A stretch of 64,000 nt of DNA, taken from assembly GCA_039182125.1 (NCBI GenBank), contig JBCDCH010000011.1, forward strand, positions 1-64,000, written 5' to 3'. Source of the stretch: Planctomycetota bacterium. GTDB taxonomy: Bacteria; Planctomycetota; Phycisphaerae; Tepidisphaerales; Tepidisphaeraceae. A program made the translations under genes and the position numbers. Positions 1 through 9,190 of the stretch are shown piece by piece. Positions within the stretch are counted from its first letter, which is position 1. Every line of letters starts with the position of its first letter. Under the pieces are notes generated by a model. The model saw nothing but the letters and a program-made list of their open reading frames with translations. It searched no databases and had not been told where the DNA came from.

Positions 1-95
1 AGCCACCTGCATCAGTGGTCTGTCAGCCAGCATCTACCGCAGGCGGCACCTCATCGCCGCTAGATGCGGCTCCGCCGCCACCCTCCCTCACGGTC
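1..95. repeat. Structured GC-rich element at left edge
   Basis: This stretch looks like a dispersed hairpin element rather than ordinary coding sequence. The arms GCATCTA (30-36) and TAGATGC (61-67) are complementary. A second small hairpin, GCGGC-tcc-GCCGC, lies at 66-78, and CCAC...GTGG symmetry occurs near 3-18. Read on the minus strand it supplies a Gly/Ala/Ser-rich tail and a stop codon to a symporter that should continue for several more membrane helices. That it is a mobile or multi-copy repeat is inference; only one copy is visible here. Confidence 0.35.
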
Positions 96-1528
96 GGGCC
101 TCGTGCGGCACGTCGCTTCAACCACGGCAACACCGCCGCGCTGATCGTCGTCTGCGACAATGCCGCGAGGATCGAGTCGAAGCTGCTGATCGCCGCCGCG
201 AAGATGCCGGCGATGATGAGCCCCGTCAGCCCCACCGGTATCGCGTCAGAAAGGATGAACAGCGGGAAGATGCGGTCGTTCTTCTCCACATAGAGCTCCG
301 CCGCCTCCGGCGGCAGCGGGCGGGTCCATGCATCGTTCGGCAGCGGGAATGGATCGATGACCACCTCGTCCGCCCCCAGTTCCCATGCCAAAACGGACTC
401 GTGCAACCCGATGCGATTGCCGCTGCCGTCCGTGACAGAACGCAGACGTCCACCCATAAGCCCTGGCGCTTCGGGTGCATCTTCGAACGGCACTTGACTG
501 GCGTTTAAGCGCCCATCCTCTGTCTGAACTACCAACGGCTGCTCCACCGCTACCGCCGGCTCGCCCTTGTAGTACACCCACAGCCCGATGCCGACGAGCA
601 GCATCAGCAGCGTCACACCCTCCGCAACGTAGCTTGCGAGGATGGCTTTCTTCGCTTCGCGTTGGTTCTTGCAGGTGAGCAGGCGTTGGGCGAGGAGTTG
701 GTCGGTGCCGTAGGCGCCGATGTTGCCGAAGAGCGTGCCGATGGCGGCGGTCCAGACGGTGTACTCCTTGACCGGATCGAGCTCGAGGCCGAGGTCGAAG
801 AGCTTGAACTTCTCCCCCGCCGAGCCGACGCGGACGAACTCGCTGAACCCGCCGTCGAGGGAGGTGAGAATCGTCACCAACGCGATCAGCCCGCCGATGA
901 CGAAAACGGCAAAGAGAATCACGTCGGTCCAGATGACCGTCGCGATCCCGCCCATGATCGTCCAGAGCGTCGAGATGAAGCCGATGATGATCAGCGACGT
1001 CACCAGTGGCGGCAGCGTCGTGTAAGTCTCCACCCACGCGAGTTCGTCGGCGATGATGAGTTCGAGGATGATCGCCGTGAGGTAGACGCGTGACGCCTGG
1101 GCGAGGACGCCGCCGATGGAGAAGAGCGTGGTCATCACGCCGCGCACCCCGCCGCCGAGCTGGTTGCCCATGTAGTCGTACGGGCTGAAAATGCGTTCCT
1201 TGTAGTAAGCCGGGATCAGCACGACGGCGATGAAGATCCGCGCGAGCAACCCGGCGATGAGCCCGAGCTGCAGGTAGGTCATGTCCCCTCCGACGCCGAA
1301 CGCCAGCGCCGGGACGCCGACGAACGTGACCGCCGAGATCGTCGTCGCGATCATCGACCCGGCAACGGCGTACCACGGCAGCTTGTTGCCGCCGAGGAAA
1401 AAGTCCTCCATGTCTTCCTGCTTGCCGCTGAGCAGATGGCCGATGAGCGTGGTGACGACGAAGTAGCCGACGACCACCGACCAGTCGATCCAGCCCATAC
1501 CCACCGCGAGCGGAAGAGATAGTTCCAT
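23..1528 (-). CDS. Sodium:solute symporter family protein, C-terminally truncated
   Basis: This is a cytoplasmic-membrane Na+-coupled transporter of the SSS family; the substrate (sugar, amino acid or similar) cannot be told. An ATG start gives 501 residues. Successive hydrophobic helices run from about residue 15, and the late SSS signature FAAAISSFDSILAALSQ lies near residue 445. About 85 hydrophilic residues (roughly 335-420) are inserted between two helices. SSS proteins normally have 13 helices, and three or four more should follow the signature. Here the frame instead enters a Gly/Ala/Ser-rich tail encoded by the edge repeat and stops. The gene is therefore probably truncated by a repeat, with any remnant to the left of the window. 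Confidence 0.88.
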   Translation of the reverse strand: MELSLPLAVGMGWIDWSVVVGYFVVTTLIGHLLSGKQEDMEDFFLGGNKLPWYAVAGSMIATTISAVTFVGVPALAFGVGGDMTYLQLGLIAGLLARIFIAVVLIPAYYKERIFSPYDYMGNQLGGGVRGVMTTLFSIGGVLAQASRVYLTAIILELIIADELAWVETYTTLPPLVTSLIIIGFISTLWTIMGGIATVIWTDVILFAVFVIGGLIALVTILTSLDGGFSEFVRVGSAGEKFKLFDLGLELDPVKEYTVWTAAIGTLFGNIGAYGTDQLLAQRLLTCKNQREAKKAILASYVAEGVTLLMLLVGIGLWVYYKGEPAVAVEQPLVVQTEDGRLNASQVPFEDAPEAPGLMGGRLRSVTDGSGNRIGLHESVLAWELGADEVVIDPFPLPNDAWTRPLPPEAAELYVEKNDRIFPLFILSDAIPVGLTGLIIAGIFAAAISSFDSILAALSQTTISAAVLPWLKRRAARGPTVREGGGGAASSGDEVPPAVDAG

Positions 1529-1552
1529 AAGACTCGCGAGATTGTGCCGGAA

Positions 1553-2140
1553 CTAGGTCCGCCGATCAAAGCCGGCGATGGCCAGGCACGCGATCAGTGC
1601 CCCCGTTGCGTTGGCGACCAAGTCCCACATCGCGTTATTGAAGTCACCGACGTTGGTCTCCTCGACCAGCAACGTCGCCGTGAACTCGACGATCTCGTTG
1701 CAGGCACCGAAACCTTGAGCAGCGGTCCAAGTCAGCAGGAGCGTGCCGAACGTCGGACGCGTGATGCCGAGCGACTTGAGTCCACACCAGCAGGCCCACG
1801 CGGTCACGCCGAAGCCGTAGGCGTGGATGACGTTGTCGTACTTCAAGTAGCCGGGGATGAACCAGAAGTTGTACCAAACGCGCGGCTCCAGCGCCGGCAA
1901 CCCCTCGGGCACATACAACAACCCGCCCGCCATATGCAGCGCCGCCCAGCCGACAAGCAGCCAGAGCAATGCCGACGGAAATCCGGTGCGTCGATGGGCG
2001 ACATAGATCACGACCCCGAGCACGACCGTCACGGTGGCGTAGAACGCGAACTCTGCGTTTCGGTTCACCACCGCCACGACCAGCGAAGGGATCACGATGG
2101 TGGCGGTCACGAGCGCTTGCGGCAGCGGGAAGCGTTTCAC
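1553..2140 (-). CDS. DUF2238 (YjdF-like) membrane protein
   Basis: This is a predicted inner-membrane protein of 195 residues with about six hydrophobic segments. The C-terminal half has the family pattern: a conserved D-N-V-I-H-A-Y-G-F segment near residue 105, an N-E-I-V-E-F segment near 148, and GDFNNAMWDLVANATGA near 165. DUF2238 proteins have no established biochemical role. The GTG start lies 7 bases after a TACGTT box. It is 24 bases upstream of the symporter on the same strand and may be co-transcribed with it. Confidence 0.8.
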   Translation of the reverse strand: MKRFPLPQALVTATIVIPSLVVAVVNRNAEFAFYATVTVVLGVVIYVAHRRTGFPSALLWLLVGWAALHMAGGLLYVPEGLPALEPRVWYNFWFIPGYLKYDNVIHAYGFGVTAWACWCGLKSLGITRPTFGTLLLTWTAAQGFGACNEIVEFTATLLVEETNVGDFNNAMWDLVANATGALIACLAIAGFDRRT

Positions 2141-2147
2141 GTTCGCT

Positions 2148-2153
2148 AACGTA
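2148..2153 (-). promoter_or_regulatory. -10 box of the DUF2238 gene
   Basis: TACGTT on the minus strand ends 7 bases before the GTG start, with no Shine-Dalgarno between. This fits a leaderless transcript. No convincing -35 is visible. Confidence 0.4.
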
Positions 2154-2207
2154 CAGACGCATCAGTCCCGCCGCCACGCGACGGGGTTGACGGGACGACA
2201 CTTGCGT

Positions 2208-3593
2208 TCACGTTCGGCACTGAGCGATGGCGTGGCTCCATTCGCCACGACGCTCTTCGCGCTGCCCGCTGCCGATTTCCGGATCAAAGCGGCGGACGTC
2301 GCCGCCGTCGGTATCTTCCCAGCCGCCGACCGTCAAACCAGCGAGGCGGGCGGCACCGAGTGCGGTCGTTTCGAGGTACGCCGGGCGTTCGACGGGGACA
2401 CCAAGCAGGTCGGCCTGGGTTTGCATGAGCAAGTCGTTCGCCGCCGCGCCGCCATCAACGCGCAACGTGGTGAGCCGTTGGCCGGTATCAGCGGCCATCG
2501 CTTCGAGAACGTCGGCGGTCTGGTGGGCGATCGCGTCGAGGGTGGCACGAGCGATGTGAGCGGCGGTCGAGCCGCGCGTGAGGCCGGCGATCGTGCCGCG
2601 AGCGTCGGCGTCCCAATGCGGCGCGCCCAGCCCGGCGAGCGCGGGAACGAAAGTCACCCCCCCGCTATCGGAAACACTTGCCGCAAGCGGCTCGACATCG
2701 GCGGCGTTCGCGATGATGCCGAGCCCGTCACGCAGCCATTGCACCGCGGCCCCGGTGGTGAACACGCTGCCCTCGAGGGCGAAACCGCCGTTGGCGGTGG
2801 CCGTGGCGAGAAGTTGATGCTCGCTACGCACCGGCGCGTCGCCGACGTGCTGGAGCAGGAAGCAGCCGGTGCCATAGGTGTTCTTCGCCATGCCCGATTC
2901 GGTGCAGTGTTGGCCGAAGAGCGCCGCCTGCTGATCGCCGATGACTGCGGCGACCGGCACGTCATAACCGAGCACGTTCGTCGTTCCGAACACGCCGCCG
3001 CTGGCCCGGACCTCCGGCAACATTCCGAGCGGCACACCGAGCATCTCGGCCATGTCTTCCGACCATCGCCCCGCCGCCAGATCCCACAGCAACGTCCGGC
3101 TCGCGTTGGTCACGTCGGTCGCATGCACGCCACACAAGTGCCAGAGCAGCCAGCTGTCGATCGTGCCGAACTTCGCGTCCGCCGGTGGCTTCACTTTGTC
3201 GAGCAGCCATCGCATCTTCGTCCCGCTGAAGTACGGGTCCGGCGGACAACCAGTGATGCGGCGAACCGTGTCGGCGTCGAGCGAGCGGCAGAAGTCGGCC
3301 GTGCGGCGGTCCTGCCAGACGATCGCGCGATGCAGCGGCTCGCCGGCTTTGTCCCAGAGCACCACCGTCTCACGCTGATTGGTGATACCGATCGCATCAA
3401 TGCGGTGGCCGGCCGCGGCCTCACGCATGACGGCGATGCCGTGGTCGAGAATCTCGGTCGCGTCATGTTCGACGTGGCCGGGCTTGGGAAAGTGCTGGGG
3501 CAGTTCGCGTTGTGCTGCCGCGAGAGGCCGGCCGGTCGGGTCGAACACGATCGCGCGGGTGCTTGTCGTGCCTTGGTCGAGGGCAAGGAACAT
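2208..3593 (-). CDS. glpK: Glycerol kinase
   Basis: It phosphorylates glycerol with ATP to sn-glycerol 3-phosphate in the cytoplasm, feeding lipid synthesis or glycolysis. It belongs to the FGGY kinase family. The N-terminal phosphate-binding motif [16 protein letters not shown] starts at residue 3, followed by ITNQRET near 70 and IVWQDRRT near 90, both classic for GlpK. The C-terminal ATP domain has [15 protein letters not shown] near residue 375. The length of 461 is somewhat below the usual ~500, mainly through short loops and tail. ATG start; a TACGGT box ends 6 bases upstream. No glycerol facilitator or GlpD lies nearby. Confidence 0.95.
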   Translation of the reverse strand: MFLALDQGTTSTRAIVFDPTGRPLAAAQRELPQHFPKPGHVEHDATEILDHGIAVMREAAAGHRIDAIGITNQRETVVLWDKAGEPLHRAIVWQDRRTADFCRSLDADTVRRITGCPPDPYFSGTKMRWLLDKVKPPADAKFGTIDSWLLWHLCGVHATDVTNASRTLLWDLAAGRWSEDMAEMLGVPLGMLPEVRASGGVFGTTNVLGYDVPVAAVIGDQQAALFGQHCTESGMAKNTYGTGCFLLQHVGDAPVRSEHQLLATATANGGFALEGSVFTTGAAVQWLRDGLGIIANAADVEPLAASVSDSGGVTFVPALAGLGAPHWDADARGTIAGLTRGSTAAHIARATLDAIAHQTADVLEAMAADTGQRLTTLRVDGGAAANDLLMQTQADLLGVPVERPAYLETTALGAARLAGLTVGGWEDTDGGDVRRFDPEIGSGQREERRGEWSHAIAQCRT

Positions 3594-3599
3594 GCGTCA

Positions 3600-3605
3600 A
3601 CCGTA
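3600..3605 (-). promoter_or_regulatory. -10 box of glpK
   Basis: TACGGT on the minus strand lies exactly 6 bases before the ATG. There is no Shine-Dalgarno, so a leaderless message is likely. Confidence 0.45.
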
Positions 3606-3647
3606 CCGCGCGATGCGTGCCCGCTGAAGTTGACACGCCCCGCGCGA

Positions 3648-5165
3648 TCAAATCAATCGGAGTTTGTTCATACCGTTGAGGGCGGCGACTTTGTATGTCT
3701 CGGCGAGCGTCGGGTAGTTGAAGACGTTGTTGACGAAAAAGTCGACCTTGCCGCCCAAGGCCATTGCGGTCTGGCCGATGTGAATGAGCTCGGTCGCGCC
3801 GGTACCGATGGCGTGGACGCCGAGGATGCTCCGGTCGTCCTGATGGATGAGCAGTTTGAGCATGCCTTGTTCATCACCGAGGAGTTGACCGCGTGCGATC
3901 TCCTTGTAGTTGGCGATGCCGGCCTCGTAGGGGATGCCCGCCTCGGTGAGTTGTTCCTCGGTTTTGCCGACCATGGAGATCTCGGGGATCGCGTAGATGC
4001 CGAACGGGAAGAGCTCGGGGATCGAGTGGGCCTCGACATTGAACGCATGACACGCGGCGAGCCGACCCTGCTCCATGCTCGTCGAAGCCAACGCGGGGAA
4101 ACCGATGACGTCGCCCATCGCGTAGATGTGCGGCACATCGGTCTGGAAGTGTTCGTTGACCTTGAGTCGCTCGCGGTCGGACGCTTCGAGGCCGGCCTTC
4201 TTCACGTTCATCGCCGTGACAGTGCCCTGGCGACCAATGGCGTAGAGCAGGCTTTGGGCGCGGAGTTTCTTACCGCTTTCGAGTTTCGCTTCGACGAGCG
4301 GCATGTCGGGGATGCCGTCGCCGTTGGTGTCGCCGGGCACGACGGGCTGACCGATGTCGTTGGCGTGGGCTTTGAACTCTTCGTTGGCCACTTTGGCCGA
4401 CTTCTTGGCAGCGTCGGACTTCATCTTGTCCGGGTCGATCATGCTGATTTCCTTGACCTTTTCGCCAAGGCGCATGGTGATGCCGTTCTGCCGCATGTGA
4501 TACTGCATGGCCTCGGTGATCTCCTCGTCGACGAAGCCGAGCACTTGTCGGCGACCCTCGACGAGCGTCACCTTCACGCCGAGCGTCGCCATCATGCACG
4601 CGTACTCGGTACCGATGACCCCGCCGCCGACGACAATCATCGACTTGGGCAGGCGATCGAGATGCAGCAGGCCATCGCTGGTGAAAACGCGATTGGCTTC
4701 GAACGGCACCGACTCGGGCATGGCGGGCTTGGTGCCGGTGGCGATGAAGAAGAAGTCGGCCTTGATCCGTTCGGTCTGCTCGGTGTTCTCGACCGTCACC
4801 TGATGTGAGTCGTCGAAGCGGGCGAAGCCTTCGATGAGTTCGACGCCGTTGCGGAGAAGATGGCTGCGGGCGACCTCGCGCTCGTGCATCATCACCTGCT
4901 GGCTCACGCCGATGAGATCGGAGAGCGTCACCTTCTTCTGCACGCCGAACGTCTGGCCGAAGAGCCCGCGCTTGCTCGCGCCGGTCAGGTGAAGCACGGC
5001 CTCGCGCAGGGCCTTGCTGGGAATGGTGCCGGTGTTGATCGCGGCACCGCCGACGACGCGCTCTTTCTCGATCGCGGCCACGCGCTTTCCAAGTTTCGCG
5101 GCCTGGATGGCAGCGCGTTGGCCCGCGGGCCCGGTTCCGATCACAACTGCATCAAACTGTCGCAT
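3648..5165 (-). CDS. sthA: Soluble pyridine nucleotide transhydrogenase (Si-specific) with an extra loop
   Basis: This FAD enzyme exchanges hydride between NAD(H) and NADP(H) in the cytoplasm. The FAD-binding GTGPAG motif is near residue 10, the GTIPSKALREAV segment near residue 48, and the second Rossmann motif VVGGGVIGTEYA near 178. The C-terminal dimerisation domain is intact. The disulfide position of the related lipoamide dehydrogenases reads GGAAINTGT, without cysteine, as expected for a transhydrogenase. At 505 residues it is about 40 longer than usual. The excess is an insertion at about 240-287 that is charged and contains D-T-N-G-D-G-I-P-D, a dockerin/TSP3-like calcium loop. The in-frame upstream extension is rejected: this ATG begins the Rossmann fold and has TACGCT 6 bases before it. 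Confidence 0.92.
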   Translation of the reverse strand: MRQFDAVVIGTGPAGQRAAIQAAKLGKRVAAIEKERVVGGAAINTGTIPSKALREAVLHLTGASKRGLFGQTFGVQKKVTLSDLIGVSQQVMMHEREVARSHLLRNGVELIEGFARFDDSHQVTVENTEQTERIKADFFFIATGTKPAMPESVPFEANRVFTSDGLLHLDRLPKSMIVVGGGVIGTEYACMMATLGVKVTLVEGRRQVLGFVDEEITEAMQYHMRQNGITMRLGEKVKEISMIDPDKMKSDAAKKSAKVANEEFKAHANDIGQPVVPGDTNGDGIPDMPLVEAKLESGKKLRAQSLLYAIGRQGTVTAMNVKKAGLEASDRERLKVNEHFQTDVPHIYAMGDVIGFPALASTSMEQGRLAACHAFNVEAHSIPELFPFGIYAIPEISMVGKTEEQLTEAGIPYEAGIANYKEIARGQLLGDEQGMLKLLIHQDDRSILGVHAIGTGATELIHIGQTAMALGGKVDFFVNNVFNYPTLAETYKVAALNGMNKLRLI

Positions 5166-5171
5166 GACCCG

Positions 5172-5177
5172 AGCGTA
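5172..5177 (-). promoter_or_regulatory. -10 box of sthA
   Basis: TACGCT on the minus strand is exactly 6 bases before the chosen ATG. It supports the short start and a leaderless transcript. Confidence 0.45.
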
Positions 5178-5200
5178 ACGAAAACCGGGCCATTTCGCGT

Positions 5201-6094
5201 TCAGTTGCTTTGAAGTTCTTTTCGGCCGATCACGTCGAACACCGCGCGAAACACCGCGTCGCGATTGAAGGTCAATGCCTCGAGACACGGCGTCCCGCGC
5301 GCATCATCGCGCATCATGGGCGGCTTGACATCATTCCAAATCGGGCGATCGGTGGACCGATAGGTGCCGCCATTTTCGACGCCACCGAGCCAAACCAGCG
5401 GGGCCAGGTCCCACAAGACTTTGCTCTGCCAGTTGGCGTCGCCGACGTGATCATGGAAGCGATCAATGAGGAAGTCACAGAGCGGGTTGTTTCCGCCGAC
5501 CTCGGACTTGAGTTCCATCGTCGTGGTCAACAAGTGGGACGACGCCCCGCCACACGGGAACCATGCGAGTTCGACCCCGCTCTCGAAGACAACCTTGCTT
5601 GCTTTGATGTCCTGCTGGTGGTTGAACTCCCAGTGTGTCTCATGGATCGACGAGTGGGCTCCCAGCCAGGCGACGGAGAGACGGTCCTTGAGCGTCGGAT
5701 CAGCGAGCAGGGCCGACGCGACGTTGGTGATCGCACCGATGGCAACGACCCAGAGATGTCCGGATTTCGAGCGTTCGATGATCTGATCGACCGCGTCGGA
5801 CTTGACCGGTGTTTGCATATCAGCGAGATACTGCGTCGACCCGCGGTATGCCGGGATGTCGGTCCGCTTGCACAGTTCCAACACGCGTCCGATCTCCTCG
5901 TAGGAAAGCTCCATCCCCCGCCCCGGCGTGTCGGCGAGTTCGTTGCTGAACGGTGCCGCCGTGACCGCCTCGAGGGTAAACCGATCGGTGTCGAGCGCGG
6001 CCCAGGACAAGGCGAATTGATCGTCGACCTCGTTGAACGTGTCAGTGTCGAGGATCATGCGGACAGGCGTCGTCGGTTGGTTGGGCGCGGACAT
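5201..6094 (-). CDS. Nucleoside hydrolase family protein
   Basis: This is an inosine/uridine-preferring nucleoside hydrolase-like protein of 297 residues. The family splits the N-glycosidic bond of nucleosides, with calcium bound by an aspartate cluster. The N-terminal cluster is seen as ILDTDTFNEVDDQFAL from about residue 13, an expanded form of the usual D-x-D-x-x-x-D-D. The middle has WVVAIGAITNVASALL near residue 115, matching the family core. Substrate specificity cannot be read off, and this D-T-D-T-F-N-E-V-D-D subgroup is poorly characterised. The ATG chosen lies 7 bases after TATAAA. It is divergent from the mannosidase gene, 80 bases away. Confidence 0.85.
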   Translation of the reverse strand: MSAPNQPTTPVRMILDTDTFNEVDDQFALSWAALDTDRFTLEAVTAAPFSNELADTPGRGMELSYEEIGRVLELCKRTDIPAYRGSTQYLADMQTPVKSDAVDQIIERSKSGHLWVVAIGAITNVASALLADPTLKDRLSVAWLGAHSSIHETHWEFNHQQDIKASKVVFESGVELAWFPCGGASSHLLTTTMELKSEVGGNNPLCDFLIDRFHDHVGDANWQSKVLWDLAPLVWLGGVENGGTYRSTDRPIWNDVKPPMMRDDARGTPCLEALTFNRDAVFRAVFDVIGRKELQSN

Positions 6095-6101
6095 ATGGAT
6101 G

Positions 6102-6107
6102 TTTATA
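6102..6107 (-). promoter_or_regulatory. -10 box of the nucleoside hydrolase gene
   Basis: TATAAA on the minus strand ends 7 bases before the ATG. It sits in the 80-base divergent intergenic region shared with the mannosidase promoter. Confidence 0.45.
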
Positions 6108-6137
6108 CCGGCAAGGCACAACGAAGCCAGCCGTCCG

Positions 6138-6165
6138 TTGTGAGGCGGATCGCGCCCGGTATGCT
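6138..6165 (+). promoter_or_regulatory. Promoter of the GH38 gene
   Basis: TTGTGA (6138-6143), a 16-base spacer and TATGCT (6160-6165) form a sigma-70-like promoter. The -10 ends 9 bases before the ATG, leaving almost no 5-prime leader. Confidence 0.45.
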
Positions 6166-6174
6166 CGTACGTCC

Positions 6175-9100
6175 ATGCTCCCACGCACGCCCTTCGACCA
6201 GTTCACCGCCCCGCGGCTTTCGGGCCTGCGCGACCGGATGCAGACACTCATTTGGCATCACGCCGGTGATGTCGATGCGATTGCACGAACCACGCCCACC
6301 GCCAAACACTGCAACCCTGATGACGCCATCGCACTCGACTACGAACCGGTCGGCGAACTTCCGATGACGTGGGACCGCAAGTTCGACCAGATGTGGTGGA
6401 AGGTTGGCATCCCCGGGCGCGCCCGTGACGGCCGGCACTGGATGAAATGGGACGACGACGCCGAATCGACGGTGTACATCGCCGGCGGCAATGGGCTCGT
6501 CGCACACGGCGCGTTCGACCCCGGCCACATCCGTTGCCCGATTCCCGAAGGCTGTGATGCGTTCTACATCGAGGGTTGCTGCTTGCGGACGGGCATCTGG
6601 GTGCCGGGCAACAACCACGGCCTCACCGGCAAGGGCAGCGTGTTCAGGGGTGCCTCGGTCTGGACACGCGACGACGATCACTTCCACGCGTTTCACGACC
6701 TGGCCGTGCTGATCGACACGGCCGCGATGTTGCACGAGCCGCCCGGCAAGACCGTGCGCGGCGGCAACTACCGGCCGGACATCCTCGACCCCGGCGGCTA
6801 TCGCGCACCGGTCGAGCAAATCTCGCCGCTGTTCCGCCAGCTCATGCGCCGGCTCGACGGCGCCGCCGACGTGTACGAACGCGAAGGCGCTGCCGCGTTT
6901 CGTAAGGTCATGGCGGAGATCTACGCCGACTTCAAGGCCGAGTCATGGCAGATCGACGCCACCCTCACCGGGCACGCCCACATCGACCTCGTCTGGCTCT
7001 GGCCGGAGAACGTCGGCGAGTTCAAGGCCGTCCACACCTTCGCGAACATGCTCCGCATGATCGACACCTACCCGGAGTTCGTCTTCGGCTACACCCAGCC
7101 CGCGAGCTACCAGGCCGTCGAGCGCAAAGCGCCGGAGATCATCGAGCGGGTCAAGCAAGCCACCGCCGCCGGACGCTGGGAGCCGACCGGCGCGATGTGG
7201 GTCGAGAGTGACACGCAGCTGCCCTGCGGCGAGGCACTCGTCCGCGCCGTCGAGCTCGGGCAAAAGGGCCTGGCCAAGTACCGCGGCGGGTCGGAGTCAC
7301 GCGTGCTCTGGATTCCTGACGTCTTCGGCTACTCGCCGTGCATGCCGCAGATCCTCGCCGGCTTCGGCGTGCCGTACTTCTACACGACCAAACTGCACTG
7401 GTCGTCGGGCACGCAGTTCCCGCACTCGTCGTTCAAGTGGGTCGGCCACGACGGCTCGGAAGTGCTCACGCACATCTCGTTCAACCCGTACAACAACCGC
7501 AGCACGCCCGAGGAGATGAAGTTCTTCGGCGAGACCCACCGCAACAGCGGCGTCCACCCGGACACGCTCGTCGCCACCGGCTTCGGCGACGGCGGCGGCG
7601 GCACCACCGAAGACATGTGCGAACGCGCCCGCCGGCTTGGCGATCTGGTCACGATCCCGAAAACCAAATGGGGCACGATCGAGGGCTTCTTCGATCGCAT
7701 GGCCGAGGTGGCGGACGATCTGCCGAGTTGGTACGGCGAGATTTACCTCGAGTACCACCGCGGCGTGCAGACGACCCACGGAGACCTCAAGCACGCCTAC
7801 CGCCGGGCCGAGCGAGGGCTGCAGGTTCACGAAGCGGTGCGCTGCGCGACAGGCGGCGGCGCGATCGACGACACGCCATGGGAGCGGGTGTGTTTCGCAC
7901 AGTTCCACGATGCGTTGCCGGGAAGCAGCATCCATGAGGTGTACGCGGAGATGGTGCCGGAGCTGAAGAGCATCGCCGACGGCCACGAACAAGCCGGGGC
8001 GGACGAACTCGCGGGCGACGGTGAGGCATGCATCTTCAACCCACTACCGACGGAAGCACTCGCGAAGGTCGGCGACGACATCGTGAAACTGCCGCCGCTG
8101 ACCGGCGTGACGATCGCATCAGCCGAGCGCGTCGGCGACGAGGTCACGGTTAATGGCATGACGATCCGCAATGGCCGAGTGTCGGCAACGCTGACCGAAG
8201 ACGGTCGTGTGTCGGCGTTGTCGGTCGACGGCAAACCCGTCGCGATCGCCGAGCCGCTCGGACAGTTGCACTACTTCCGTGACCTCCCCGCCCGCTACCC
8301 CGCGTGGGACATCGACCGTGGCACGCTCAGCAACGCCATCAATGTCGAGAGCGCCGTCGAGATGAAGCCGACCGACAACGGTCTGGCGTTCACCCGCAAG
8401 GTCGGCGACGCGTCGAATGTCACCCTCACCTACGCACTCAGCCCCGGCGGCAGCGTCCTCGAAGTCACCGCCGACATCGACTGGCAGGACACCGACGCCC
8501 TGCTCAAGATCGCGTTCCCCACCGACTACCGCGGCCAGGACTCGCGTTACGGCGCGCCGTTCGGATCCGCCCCACGTGCCCAACAGCCCGGCGGCATCAA
8601 GGAGGACGCCCTCTTCGAAGTCCCCGGATCGCGCTGGGCCGTCGTCGCCGACGACGGCGAGCGCGACGGACTCATGCTCATCACCGAAAGCAAGTACGGG
8701 TTCGGCTGCCACCGCAGAACGCTGCACCTCTCGCTGCTCCGCTCGGCCTTCGTGACCAACGCCGACCACGACCGCTCCATCCGCGACCTGCCCGACGGCA
8801 AGGCGGGCACGCACAGCGACATCGGCCGACATTCCATTCGGTTCGCGATCGGGCACTACGATGCGAACGCCGATCGCGCCGATCAGCCGGCCGTGCTTTG
8901 CGATACGCTCTTTGCACGAGTGATCGAGTACACCGGCACGCCGGTGAACGCCGGACTGCTCGGCATCAAAGGCGGCCCGTCACTCGTCGCGACGTGGGCG
9001 CGTCCGACTGACGACGGGTTCATCCTGCGTCTCAACGAAACCCTCGGCCGACGCGGCAACGCGAAGCTCCGTCTCGCCGATGGCCTCGACACCGAGTACG

Positions 9101-9189
9101 TCGATCTCAAAGGCAAGACACTCGGACCGTGCGACGGAACGATCACGTTCAAGCCGTACGAACTGATCAGCGTCCGCCTGAGACGGTGA
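6175..9189 (+). CDS. GH38 alpha-mannosidase
   Basis: This is a glycoside hydrolase family 38 enzyme that removes alpha-mannose residues by a retaining, zinc-dependent mechanism. It has 1004 residues. The N-terminal ~250 residues form the beta-sandwich extension seen in bacterial and class II enzymes. The catalytic domain begins near 258 with GHAHIDLVWLWP, whose H-x-D binds zinc. WVESDTQLPCGEALVR near 342 and LWIPDVFGYS follow, D382 being the expected nucleophile. The C-terminal beta domains run to the end. No signal peptide is visible, so it probably acts in the cytoplasm on imported glycans. It converges on mlaD with only one base between the genes. Confidence 0.93.
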   Translation: MLPRTPFDQFTAPRLSGLRDRMQTLIWHHAGDVDAIARTTPTAKHCNPDDAIALDYEPVGELPMTWDRKFDQMWWKVGIPGRARDGRHWMKWDDDAESTVYIAGGNGLVAHGAFDPGHIRCPIPEGCDAFYIEGCCLRTGIWVPGNNHGLTGKGSVFRGASVWTRDDDHFHAFHDLAVLIDTAAMLHEPPGKTVRGGNYRPDILDPGGYRAPVEQISPLFRQLMRRLDGAADVYEREGAAAFRKVMAEIYADFKAESWQIDATLTGHAHIDLVWLWPENVGEFKAVHTFANMLRMIDTYPEFVFGYTQPASYQAVERKAPEIIERVKQATAAGRWEPTGAMWVESDTQLPCGEALVRAVELGQKGLAKYRGGSESRVLWIPDVFGYSPCMPQILAGFGVPYFYTTKLHWSSGTQFPHSSFKWVGHDGSEVLTHISFNPYNNRSTPEEMKFFGETHRNSGVHPDTLVATGFGDGGGGTTEDMCERARRLGDLVTIPKTKWGTIEGFFDRMAEVADDLPSWYGEIYLEYHRGVQTTHGDLKHAYRRAERGLQVHEAVRCATGGGAIDDTPWERVCFAQFHDALPGSSIHEVYAEMVPELKSIADGHEQAGADELAGDGEACIFNPLPTEALAKVGDDIVKLPPLTGVTIASAERVGDEVTVNGMTIRNGRVSATLTEDGRVSALSVDGKPVAIAEPLGQLHYFRDLPARYPAWDIDRGTLSNAINVESAVEMKPTDNGLAFTRKVGDASNVTLTYALSPGGSVLEVTADIDWQDTDALLKIAFPTDYRGQDSRYGAPFGSAPRAQQPGGIKEDALFEVPGSRWAVVADDGERDGLMLITESKYGFGCHRRTLHLSLLRSAFVTNADHDRSIRDLPDGKAGTHSDIGRHSIRFAIGHYDANADRADQPAVLCDTLFARVIEYTGTPVNAGLLGIKGGPSLVATWARPTDDGFILRLNETLGRRGNAKLRLADGLDTEYVDLKGKTLGPCDGTITFKPYELISVRLRR

Positions 9190-9190
9190 G

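Noticed and set aside
2097-4808. 903-codon open frame on the plus strand
   Set aside because: It lies antisense to glpK and sthA, both unmistakable. It has no domain and arises from codon bias in high-G+C genes.
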